Source of the DNA: Spirochaetota bacterium
GTDB taxonomy: Bacteria; Spirochaetota; Leptospiria; Turneriellales; Turneriellaceae
DNA length: 21,234 nt
NCBI GenBank assembly: GCA_963205035.1
Contig: CAUJII010000071.1
Location: forward strand, 1 to 21,234
Direction of reading: 5' to 3'
The notes beneath the pieces were generated by a model. It ran no database searches. It was not told the DNA's origin and saw only the letters and a program-made list of their open reading frames with translations. Shown here one piece after another: positions 7,385 to 14,186 of this stretch; the stretch's first letter is position 1, and every line of letters starts with the position of its first letter. The position numbers and the translations under genes were made by a program.

Positions 7385-8113
7385 ATGTTTCAACGCATAG
7401 GACAAGGGTTTGCATCCCCGCTATCGAGTTTAAGCTACCTCACCGAAAACAAGCTTTGGAAGTACATGTGGTTGCCGCTTCTTTTAACCGTTGCGGCGCT
7501 CTTCGTGTTGGGGCTCGTTTTCTGGCTTCTCTTTTTTTCCGGGCCTTCGAAGCCGGTCTTAGATATTGCTGACTGGCCCACCTTCGTGCAATGGATTATC
7601 ATGGCACTGCAATTCGTCATCAAGATTGTCGTTCTTGTGCTTCTTTTCTCTCTCATCTTGCGTATTTATCTTGCTCTTTTTTCGATCGTCGTCATCCCCT
7701 TTCTCTCGCCTCTGGTCGAAAAAATTCTTCAAATCGAGGGAATGACCACGCTAAAACTCGGCACGCTTGCACTTGTCGGTTACATCGTCGCCTCACTGTG
7801 GTATAACATCAAAATGTTTTTTCTACAACTCATCGTCGCGTTTCTGCTTCTCTTCACAGGCCCCCTGCAACCCTTTCTCAACTTCTGGGCGTCGAGCTAC
7901 TTCATTGGGCGCTCTTACTTCGACTATGTTTTCGAGATGTTGGGCCGTCCCAAAGAGTTCGCACAAATGGCCAAGAGTTACCGTTCTGAAGCGGTGGGAC
8001 TCGGGATGTTTTCGACAGTCGCTTTTTTTATACCGGTCGTCGGAACAATTCTCGTGCCGCTCTTGAGCGTCGTGGCAGCGACTCGTCTTTTTGTCGCCAA
8101 GACAGGTAAATAA
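7385..8113 (+). CDS. EI24/CysZ-like integral membrane protein
   Basis: 242 residues, strongly hydrophobic with about four to six membrane segments (near 28-52, 70-105, 120-160 and 205-235). The N-terminal pattern (GQGFASPLSSLSYLTENKLWKYMWLPLLL) and overall layout with paired hydrophobic blocks match the EI24 (PF07264) family, which includes the sulfate permease CysZ and many uncharacterised membrane proteins. No other sulfur-assimilation gene is nearby, so the transport role is not supported by context. The next gene begins at the base after its stop, implying one transcript. Confidence 0.75.
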   Translation: MFQRIGQGFASPLSSLSYLTENKLWKYMWLPLLLTVAALFVLGLVFWLLFFSGPSKPVLDIADWPTFVQWIIMALQFVIKIVVLVLLFSLILRIYLALFSIVVIPFLSPLVEKILQIEGMTTLKLGTLALVGYIVASLWYNIKMFFLQLIVAFLLLFTGPLQPFLNFWASSYFIGRSYFDYVFEMLGRPKEFAQMAKSYRSEAVGLGMFSTVAFFIPVVGTILVPLLSVVAATRLFVAKTGK

Positions 8114-9649
8114 TTGCTGAGGCTTGCTTCTCTCTCTATCGTCTTTTTTTTCTGCGTGGGTAGCATCCACGCGCGCATCCATCTTCTCTTAGACGACGCG
8201 ATGCGCAAGACTGACTTCGAGCAAGTGCTCTACAAGTTCATTCCGCTTACAAACGCAGAAGAAGTCGATTTGTTTTATATGAAAGACTTCTTGCGCGGTG
8301 AGAGCGCGGCAGAGTATATCAAAAACCTTCCCGCAAAGGACCGCGCAATTTACATGGGCAAGGACCGTTGGCCGAATATGTCGCTTCAAGATATCAGCGA
8401 AAGCGCGCACTGGAAAGAGACCTCGGCGCGGATGCTCTTCTTTATCGACGCCGATAAAAAAGCGGCATCCAATCTTCCGCCGGGAGTCTTTCCCCTCCAC
8501 GAGCTTTGGAAAAAATACGCACAGATGACCCAGAGCGATTACTTAGGGCATTTTTCGACACACTTTCTGGACCACACAAAAATACCGCTAAAGGATTGGA
8601 AGAGCACTAACCCCACCTGCGTGCATGAAAGCGGCAAAGTCTTGCGCGCTCGCAACACCCCCCCGTGGATTTTTAGCTCCGACAGCGTGCGTCTCAACTT
8701 CACAAGGCAGATGCAAACGCAATTCGTCGGTCGCACGGTTTGCATCAACGCGCCCTACGCAAGCAAGATTTTTGAATTCGACATCGACCGCACTGATGTA
8801 GCGCTTTCGTCTCTTGGCGCACGCTTTTCGTTTTGGGGCGACGCGCAGCCCTTAGACATCGATATTGCGGCAACTCAGCATATCAGCCAACCTTTGTTCT
8901 TAGAGATTCAGCCGCAAGTCAACAAAAAGCCTGTGGAGTTTTTTTTTCAAGGCGAGCGCATTCAATGCGAAGAAAATAATTGCCGCAAGAAAAAGGCGCA
9001 GTATCTCGTGCCGCAAATGCGCGAACTCACGCAAACAATTCGCTTAGCGGTGCGCGGTGAAAACGACGCCTACTTTCGAGGCACGCTGCGGCTTCTCTCG
9101 GGCGATATAGAAGTTGCCCGACTGCAAGTTCGCATCTTGCCGCATAGTTGGGTCGAAGAGGCAGCCTTAGCGCTCAAAAACCCTTCTGAATACCGCCGTT
9201 TTTTTCTGCTGCTTTTTGCTTCGCTTGTGGTATTTATACTTCTTATGATTTTACTCGTTCCGATTGCAAAAAAACTGCACTCGCGGTGGCAAAGAAAGAG
9301 TGAAGAGATGATTCCCACCTATGCGAATGCAGTCACGCAGTTCAAACCCCACGATAGGTTCCTCATCACCGCCTCAAAAAATCCTTTTGCGTGTATCTTG
9401 CAAGGCTTTGGTGCGGTTGTCGAGATTCTCATCGAAGAAGATAAGGTAGTCATAACGCACGGTTTAAGAAAACGCCACGAGGCACCGCATAGGAATTTCT
9501 GCTACCAACTCGAAGACGGTTATGTTTTAGATTTCCGTTTTGACGGAGAATGCAACCGACTCTACTGCTATAAGCTCAGCGGAAGGGGCTTGTCGGAGAC
9601 ATCTGCGAGACGCGCACAAAATCCAGACTCTCCGCGTTTGAGCGCTTAG
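8114..9649 (+). CDS. Hypothetical bitopic protein: signal peptide, large periplasmic domain, one TM, cytoplasmic tail
   Basis: 511 residues from a TTG that directly follows the EI24-like stop (TAATTG), with AGG seven bases upstream. A signal peptide (1-20, ending SIHARI) is followed by a periplasmic region of about 340 residues containing several cysteines (C169, C210, C285, C290). A single membrane helix follows (about 363-384, FFLLLFASLVVFILLMILLVPI), then a basic cytoplasmic tail of about 125 residues. The layout (sensor-like outside, small domain inside) suggests signalling or envelope structure, but no named domain was recognised. Its last 74 bp overlap the convergent deacetylase-like gene. 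Confidence 0.7.
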   Translation: MLRLASLSIVFFFCVGSIHARIHLLLDDAMRKTDFEQVLYKFIPLTNAEEVDLFYMKDFLRGESAAEYIKNLPAKDRAIYMGKDRWPNMSLQDISESAHWKETSARMLFFIDADKKAASNLPPGVFPLHELWKKYAQMTQSDYLGHFSTHFLDHTKIPLKDWKSTNPTCVHESGKVLRARNTPPWIFSSDSVRLNFTRQMQTQFVGRTVCINAPYASKIFEFDIDRTDVALSSLGARFSFWGDAQPLDIDIAATQHISQPLFLEIQPQVNKKPVEFFFQGERIQCEENNCRKKKAQYLVPQMRELTQTIRLAVRGENDAYFRGTLRLLSGDIEVARLQVRILPHSWVEEAALALKNPSEYRRFFLLLFASLVVFILLMILLVPIAKKLHSRWQRKSEEMIPTYANAVTQFKPHDRFLITASKNPFACILQGFGAVVEILIEEDKVVITHGLRKRHEAPHRNFCYQLEDGYVLDFRFDGECNRLYCYKLSGRGLSETSARRAQNPDSPRLSA

Positions 9650-10643
9650 TCTCAGCAACGCACTCGAACGCCTGAAGGTCGGCGGCGTCTACAGAGATAA
9701 TCCGTGAAACGTTATTTTCATTCAAGGACAGAAAACTGCGGAGTGCCGAGCAAGTGTTCTCCTGCGAGAGAAAGGCGCGGTAAGTTCTGAAATCCATAAT
9801 GCGGCCCGTGTCGTAAAACGACGAACCTTCGACCGTGCTTGTATCTAAGAGCAGAGTTCCCGCTCCTTCGTTTTTTTCGCGCAATGCCGTTAAAAGCGAG
9901 CGCAGCGCAGGAACATGTTTACAAAAAAGCGAACAGTAAAGCGGACTCACCCCCGTAAAGCCTTCCACATCGTCGAGTGCACTCAGATAATCGGCAAGTC
10001 TATCTGTATCGAGAGCGTCTGCAATCGTCAAGAGGTTGCCGTCTGTAATTTTGACGCTCGCGTCCTCGAGGGGAATTGCAAGCCAAAGCTCTTCGCCATA
10101 TTCGCGCAACGTTTGCAAAATTTCCGCCGTGTCGCTGCGGCCCAACGTCACGCCGAAAGTCAACGGAACACCCAACGTGCGCCAGCGCACAATGTCTTTG
10201 ACAGAGCGTACATTCTGCACATAGAGTGCCACTTCTTTGCCGCTCACAGGCGTCTTCGGCCAAAGGTCGACTGCGTCTCGCACATACAGTTTGAAATAGA
10301 CGACTTTACGACCGAGGTATGCCTTATAGAGATACGTTCCGTTTTGTGGATAGAGTTTGTACGATTCTTTTTCTAACGAGAAATTATGGCGAAAGAGCAC
10401 GTCTAAAAACTGTGCGCGCTTCTTCTTATCAAAATTGCCGCTGCATGCAATCGAAGCTAACGGGTAGCCTTTTTTCTTTACGAGAATCCCTTCGCACGCT
10501 TCTTCTCTCCACAACGCCTGCATCTCAGTCATCGTCTGCTGGATGGCGTCTGCAAGAGAGATTCTATCCTGAGCAAAACTTTCCGCCGAAAGAATCAATC
10601 CCACAGAAATAAAAAGGCAACGCGCAATAAATTTTCTCAGCAT
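9576..10643 (-). CDS. Exported divergent polysaccharide deacetylase-like protein (DUF610/YibQ type), probably catalytically inactive
   Basis: 355 residues with signal peptide (about 1-25, ending ESFAQD). The region from about 135 to 290 has the order of blocks typical of the divergent polysaccharide deacetylase family (PF04748): VALYVQNV where the family has a strand ending in Asp-Asp, then GVPLTFGVTLG, then ELWLAIPLED, then GFTGVSPLYCSLF where NNHMGS is expected, and LLLDTST. The metal-binding Asp/His residues appear lost, so it may be a binding or structural descendant. Start ATG at 10643 has SD AGAGG eight bases upstream. Third gene of an exported-protein cluster. Family call is by pattern recall. 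Confidence 0.62.
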   Translation of the reverse strand: MLRKFIARCLFISVGLILSAESFAQDRISLADAIQQTMTEMQALWREEACEGILVKKKGYPLASIACSGNFDKKKRAQFLDVLFRHNFSLEKESYKLYPQNGTYLYKAYLGRKVVYFKLYVRDAVDLWPKTPVSGKEVALYVQNVRSVKDIVRWRTLGVPLTFGVTLGRSDTAEILQTLREYGEELWLAIPLEDASVKITDGNLLTIADALDTDRLADYLSALDDVEGFTGVSPLYCSLFCKHVPALRSLLTALREKNEGAGTLLLDTSTVEGSSFYDTGRIMDFRTYRAFLSQENTCSALRSFLSLNENNVSRIISVDAADLQAFECVAETKRSNAESLDFVRVSQMSPTSPFR

Positions 10644-10671
10644 AATGTCGACCTCTTCACGCCGTGACTCC

Positions 10672-11391
10672 TCATCTGTTCGGGTTTGCCTCGTCGGGTA
10701 AGATGTAGTTTTCGTCGTACTGCGGCCTGGGCGGCGTCGGATTAATCACGGGCTCCGGTTTTTTTGTGAGAGTACTTAAATCAATCGCCGGCAAATTACT
10801 CGGCACATGTAGAAAATAGATCGCGCCGATGTCTTTTGCCGCAACGGCAGCAGGTTTAGCGGGAGCTTCTATCTCTGCGCCGGCTGTAAGAGAATAAAAT
10901 GCGTTCATGCACGCTGTGCGGTATTTCTCTTTGTCTTCTGCGCGAAAATAGCACGAGACAATAATCGGGCCCTCGGGTGCTAAAATAACGGCGGTCTGGT
11001 CTAAATACACCGCACCTTTGACACGCACCTGCCACGAAGAAATTGCAAGCTCGCGCGCGTGGTCGCCGGGGCTCTCGCCTAAATACTTTACGGTTTTATT
11101 TTCAGCCGAAAGGCGTGCGGCTTTTTGGCCCAAAATTTGTTTCGGACTAAAAGAATCTTTTGCGGCAAACGAACGCACTTCGATGCGCGCACGCCTGTGA
11201 CGGAATTGAACGATAACTCCGTTGCGTTTCACCGACTGCCATTGCCGCCACGATTCTGGAACGTCTAACGTAAAGGAAGACTCTCCCGAGCGCGACGCCC
11301 ACGAAAACGGCACCGCGTACGCTTCTGGAATGAAGAGACATAAGCCAAGAAAAAGAAGTGTTTTTTTAGAAAAAAACATCTGTATAATCAT
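10672..11391 (-). CDS. Secreted hypothetical protein
   Basis: 239 residues with a clear signal peptide (TLLFLGLCLFIPEAYA, cleavage near 26-27). The mature N-terminus (SFTLDVPESWRQWQ...VIVQFRHRRARIEV) resembles the small beta-sandwich seen in many exported PsbP-like or lipoprotein-type domains, in which a user-defined stress or colonisation role cannot be read from sequence. The C-terminal 50 residues are Pro/Ala-rich and look disordered (KPAAVAAKD, PTPPRPQYDEN). Two start candidates, ATG 11391 and ATG 11379, have weak SD. Sits between two other exported-protein genes with gaps of 28 and 41 bp. Confidence 0.68.
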   Translation of the reverse strand: MIIQMFFSKKTLLFLGLCLFIPEAYAVPFSWASRSGESSFTLDVPESWRQWQSVKRNGVIVQFRHRRARIEVRSFAAKDSFSPKQILGQKAARLSAENKTVKYLGESPGDHARELAISSWQVRVKGAVYLDQTAVILAPEGPIIVSCYFRAEDKEKYRTACMNAFYSLTAGAEIEAPAKPAAVAAKDIGAIYFLHVPSNLPAIDLSTLTKKPEPVINPTPPRPQYDENYILPDEANPNR

Positions 11392-11432
11392 CGGATTTTA
11401 GAAGGGGCGAAGTCAAGCCCTATCGACGAAAA

Positions 11433-11726
11433 TTACCTCAGGTTCTTGAGTTCGTACTCGCGCCTTTCAATCGCACGTTCGATAGATTCTTTTTTTGGCG
11501 AAGGGATGCAATTCGGAGACGGAGTGTTCTCACGACGCGCTTCTAAGTTGTCGTAGATTTCAAACCAATCGAAGGAACGGTCAGCCTGCAAGAAGCGCGT
11601 GTTCGCCAAATGCTCGGTTGAAGAGACAAAGCCCAAATCTTTGTCGCAAGATCCTACTTCGAGTTGCGGCTTTTTGCACGCGCTGAGTGTAAAGAGCGAC
11701 ACAAGAACGAGAAATTGAGCGCGCAT
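11433..11726 (-). CDS. Small lipoprotein, hypothetical
   Basis: 97 residues. The N-terminus MRAQFLVLVSLFTLSAC is a textbook lipoprotein signal with lipobox LSAC and modified Cys17. The remaining 80 residues are charged, with three further cysteines absent from any recognised fold and a helical C-terminus (SIERAIERREYELKNLR). It is first in the minus-strand cluster 11726-9576, and is presumably a substrate of the Lgt-family enzyme encoded upstream in this window. Function unknown. Confidence 0.72.
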   Translation of the reverse strand: MRAQFLVLVSLFTLSACKKPQLEVGSCDKDLGFVSSTEHLANTRFLQADRSFDWFEIYDNLEARRENTPSPNCIPSPKKESIERAIERREYELKNLR

Positions 11727-11792
11727 AATTCTTTATCGACTTTGGTGTGTAGGAACATAATGTCGAGCAGATATCGGGTGCCGCACAATTTG

Positions 11793-11831
11793 TTGCCGAA
11801 GCACTACAAAACTCATACTTTAGTAGTATGA
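11793..11831 (+). promoter_or_regulatory. Promoter with operator-like palindrome over the TA operon start codon
   Basis: TTGCCG (11793-11798) and TACTTT (11816-11821) are separated by 17 bases and fit a sigma-70-type promoter. A perfect inverted repeat TCATACT-TTAGT-AGTATGA (11813-11831) covers the -10 region and the ATG at 11828-11830. An expected transcription start near 11828 would make the mRNA leaderless, consistent with the absence of an SD. RelB/DinJ proteins bind such palindromes to autorepress. The promoter boxes are inference; the palindrome is seen directly. Confidence 0.5.
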
Positions 11832-12097
11832 ACACCGTTATCAGCGTGAAGGTTAACTCCGAAGTCAAAGCCGCTGCGCAAGAAATTGCCAAGAGCGCGG
11901 GCCTCACGTTGAGTGCGATTATTGGCGCTTACCTGAGGCAGATTGCAGCGACCAGGCGTATCGAGATATTTGCCCCCGAACCCATGACTCCGAATCTGGA
12001 GAAGCTGATAGCCGAGGTAGAAGGCGAGCTGGCGAGCGGTAAAGCCAGCAAAGTCTTCAATAATGCTGACGCCTTTCTCGCAGACTTGAAGCGCTAA
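11828..12097 (+). CDS. RelB/DinJ-family antitoxin
   Basis: 89 residues. The first 45 (MNTVISVKVNSEVKAAAQEI...LTLSAIIGAYLRQIA) form the ribbon-helix-helix fold typical of RelB/DinJ antitoxins: a short beta strand, helix with an alternating A/K pattern, turn, second helix. The C-terminal half is acidic and likely wraps the toxin. The stop codon directly abuts the toxin ATG (TAAATG). There is no SD and an operator-like palindrome overlaps the start, so autoregulation by the dimer is expected. Confidence 0.85.
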   Translation: MNTVISVKVNSEVKAAAQEIAKSAGLTLSAIIGAYLRQIAATRRIEIFAPEPMTPNLEKLIAEVEGELASGKASKVFNNADAFLADLKR

Positions 12098-12358
12098 ATG
12101 TTGATTCGTTACCTACCAAAATTCAAGAAGCAATACAAGAAGCTCCCCAAAAAAATCCAGCAGCAATTCGACGCCCGGTTAATGTTGATGCTTCACGATC
12201 CCACACGGCCCGAATTGCGGCTTCACCCGCTGCAAGGAAAATTCAAGGGTTACTGGAGCATGAACGTGAACGGCGATATTCGCGTCATCTATTTGATGCA
12301 CGGTGAGACCATGATAATTTTTGCCCTGATTGGTTCGCATAGTCAGCTTTTTGGCTGA
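12098..12358 (+). CDS. YafQ/RelE-family mRNA interferase toxin
   Basis: 86 residues, RelE-fold. HPLQG (H43), the NGDIRVIY strand (D60, R62) and the C-terminal GSHSQLFG (H81) match the YafQ group: E. coli YafQ has HPLQG, ..D.. ILIY and GTHAALFG, where His50, Asp67 and His87 contribute to ribosome-dependent mRNA cleavage. H63 and W68 of YafQ appear replaced. It begins at the base after the antitoxin stop, and a terminator-like hairpin overlaps its end. An active toxin is likely. Confidence 0.87.
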   Translation: MLIRYLPKFKKQYKKLPKKIQQQFDARLMLMLHDPTRPELRLHPLQGKFKGYWSMNVNGDIRVIYLMHGETMIIFALIGSHSQLFG

Positions 12359-12366
12359 GCTTTTTT
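12343..12366 (+). terminator. Terminator-like hairpin overlapping the toxin stop codon
   Basis: TCAGC (12343-12347), loop TTTTTG, GCTGA (12354-12358), then GCTTTTTT. The stem is only 5 bp, but the following six-T tract (12361-12366) and its position at the end of the TA operon fit an intrinsic terminator. The TGA stop of the toxin is its right arm. Confidence 0.45.
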
Positions 12367-12380
12367 GTCACGGACCGGTA

Positions 12381-12431
12381 CCCTTCGATACGCTGCGCTA
12401 CTCAGGGCCCACCCTTCGACGCCGCTCAGGG
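12381..12431. repeat. Tandem copies of a short dispersed-repeat motif (CCCTTCGA...CTCAGGG)
   Basis: Two related units lie head to tail: 12381-12407 (CCCTTCGATACGCTGCGCTA then CTCAGGG) and 12412-12431 (CCCTTCGACGCCGCTCAGGG). This type of motif is a common short interspersed repeat in many environmental bacterial genomes. It occupies the gap between the convergent toxin and DUF1566 lipoprotein genes. The lipoprotein's TGA stop (12428-12426) falls inside the second unit. Confidence 0.65.
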
Positions 12432-14186
12432 CGAGGCCACGCAGCGGACATATTGCGAAGTGCCTTTCGGGAATGTCCCTTCTATACCAGGATTAAAATT
12501 CGTATACCAAGCATTCGCAAGAGTCCCCATATCGGTTGTCGCCGACCAGTACGCATTACTTTGCGTCGCCGGAAAATACGTCGTATCGATGGATGGGGGA
12601 GAGCCTCTTTTGACCAGACTCTGCAATTCATTCGCATTAGGTAGTCGCCAGCTCTTGCCCGCGAGCGTTAAATTGACGCAATCCTGAAGTGCCTCGCTCC
12701 AAGTCCGCGCACCAGCGGCGCCAGAACAATTAGTCGCATAGGGCAATAGAGTCCCCGTTGCAGAGTTATCCATTGAACATTTTGTCCAAACGAGATTGGA
12801 TACATTGTCGCTCACCGTGCCGTTGCCGTTATCGGTATAGCTTATCGCACTGAGGCTACTACCGTCAGTTACACAACGAGCTCTGCCCGTCCCGGTCCGC
12901 ACCATACTTGTCGCAGAGCCAGTTGAAAAATCGAGGACCCACGCTTGTATGATATTATCGGGCCGCGCCGTCGCTGTCCAATAGACACTGCTGAGCGGCG
13001 CTGGAAAATGTGTTATCGCAATTGAGGGATTCGTCACTGCTTTTCGCGTTATCGTCGATAAATCTTTGATCGTTGCTAAGCGCCAATGACTGCGGCCCGC
13101 ATACCCAGAACCGCTGTGCATGGAATTGAGTGCTGCGCATCCATTGATTGCGTCGGTCCAGGTCAAACTGGCCGCGCTCCCCGTTGTGCAGCCGGCATCC
13201 GATAAACCTTCAGAGCAGGAGTTCCAAACGAGCCCTGTCACATTATCGCGGGTCGTATAATCTGCGGTAAACGTCGCATGCTGTGTCGGCCCAGACAAAG
13301 ACGGCGCACTAGGTGTGTTTGTGAAGTAAGCATCCTGACGGCCTAAGCTGCCCGTATTGGTGCACGCCACAACTGTGCCAGCAGCGTCATAGCACGACGC
13401 CTGCTCGGTATCAGACACGGCGTAGCTTACGGATCGTGCCGCTGTCGTAAAAATAAAGGATATCCCACCCGGCGCCAAATTATTGCCCGCAAGATCGGCA
13501 ATCCCCGACGAACCCAAAGAAACTCGAATCTGCGAAAGCTCGGGAAAATGCACCCAACTCATGTGCGCATTGAGTGTGTCGTTCGCGGCATTGGTTGTTG
13601 TGAAAGTAAACGTTGTGCCGGTAGACGGCGTACTCACATTCGAGCTGCCATCCCAAATAGACATGGCAAGAGACTGCGTAAGCCCCGTATTGAGCGATTC
13701 GCTAAAGCGCAGCGTAATGGTCGCAACGCAGGGATTGTTGGCACATACGGCGACGTTGGTCGCGCTGTTTGCGGGAGTCGATGACACAAGCACTGGTAGT
13801 TTTGTGTCTAACACGTAGGTGGCATTTGCCACAGGAAACGTCGCCGTCCCCGATTTGCAGCCCACTGCCTTGACGGTCGTGGTTGTGACCGCAGTGACGG
13901 GCGCTGCCAGTGCAATCGGTGCTGTGTATACAGTGCCTGCCGCGCAACTGTTGCCTGCGCAGCTCGGGGTCTGACCGTCTGAGGTGTAGCAGATCGTCGA
14001 ACCCGCAACGCTCGAGTTCAACGTCACGTTCTGTGAAGTGTTGTAAGAACCAGCAGGCGGCGTAAACGCAATGGCGTTTGGTGGGTCGAGCAACCCCTCG
14101 GGCGTCTTGAGCTGGCAGGCTGAAATAAGCATAACCCATAGTGCGCAAAGCGCACTATGGGTTATGGAAAATTTACCTAAACGCAT
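12426..14186 (-). CDS. Large lipoprotein with CHB_HEX_C-like, Ig-like and two DUF1566 (Lcl C-terminal) domains
   Basis: 586 residues from ATG 14186, preceded by GGGGTGG; an in-frame GTG at 14207 is less likely. Lipobox ISAC (Cys24). Approximate domains: 36-126 resembling a chitobiase/beta-hexosaminidase C-terminal domain (GTVYTAPIAL); 127-249 resembling a bacterial Ig/Big_5 domain (STPANSATNVAV, ITLRFSESLN); 308-440 and 448-586 two tandem DUF1566/Lcl domains, each with LVW, W-x-W/WRL, P-x-x-x-F-P and a final RCV. Such proteins are surface-exposed and implicated in adhesion in Legionella (Lcl). Its start overlaps the upstream OMP gene by 14 bp. A 37-bp perfect palindrome lies in codons 7-19. 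Confidence 0.85.
   Translation of the reverse strand: MRLGKFSITHSALCALWVMLISACQLKTPEGLLDPPNAIAFTPPAGSYNTSQNVTLNSSVAGSTICYTSDGQTPSCAGNSCAAGTVYTAPIALAAPVTAVTTTTVKAVGCKSGTATFPVANATYVLDTKLPVLVSSTPANSATNVAVCANNPCVATITLRFSESLNTGLTQSLAMSIWDGSSNVSTPSTGTTFTFTTTNAANDTLNAHMSWVHFPELSQIRVSLGSSGIADLAGNNLAPGGISFIFTTAARSVSYAVSDTEQASCYDAAGTVVACTNTGSLGRQDAYFTNTPSAPSLSGPTQHATFTADYTTRDNVTGLVWNSCSEGLSDAGCTTGSAASLTWTDAINGCAALNSMHSGSGYAGRSHWRLATIKDLSTITRKAVTNPSIAITHFPAPLSSVYWTATARPDNIIQAWVLDFSTGSATSMVRTGTGRARCVTDGSSLSAISYTDNGNGTVSDNVSNLVWTKCSMDNSATGTLLPYATNCSGAAGARTWSEALQDCVNLTLAGKSWRLPNANELQSLVKRGSPPSIDTTYFPATQSNAYWSATTDMGTLANAWYTNFNPGIEGTFPKGTSQYVRCVASP
14130..14166. repeat. Perfect 17-bp-arm palindrome inside the lipoprotein signal-peptide codons
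   Basis: Arms 14130-14146 (CATAACCCATAGTGCGC) and 14150-14166 (GCGCACTATGGGTTATG) are exactly complementary around AAA. It encodes residues 7-19 of the lipoprotein, entirely within the signal peptide. In the mRNA it would form a 17-bp stem with a 3-nt loop starting 20 nt after the start codon. It could modulate translation of the second gene relative to the first, or be a trapped mobile palindrome. Seen directly; role unknown. Confidence 0.85.

Noticed and set aside
11400..11432. Possible terminator (AGGGC...GCCCC) after the small lipoprotein gene
   Set aside because: The stem is about 4-5 bp with a bulge and no T-tract follows closely; it is not convincing, and the next gene is only 41 bp downstream on the same strand.
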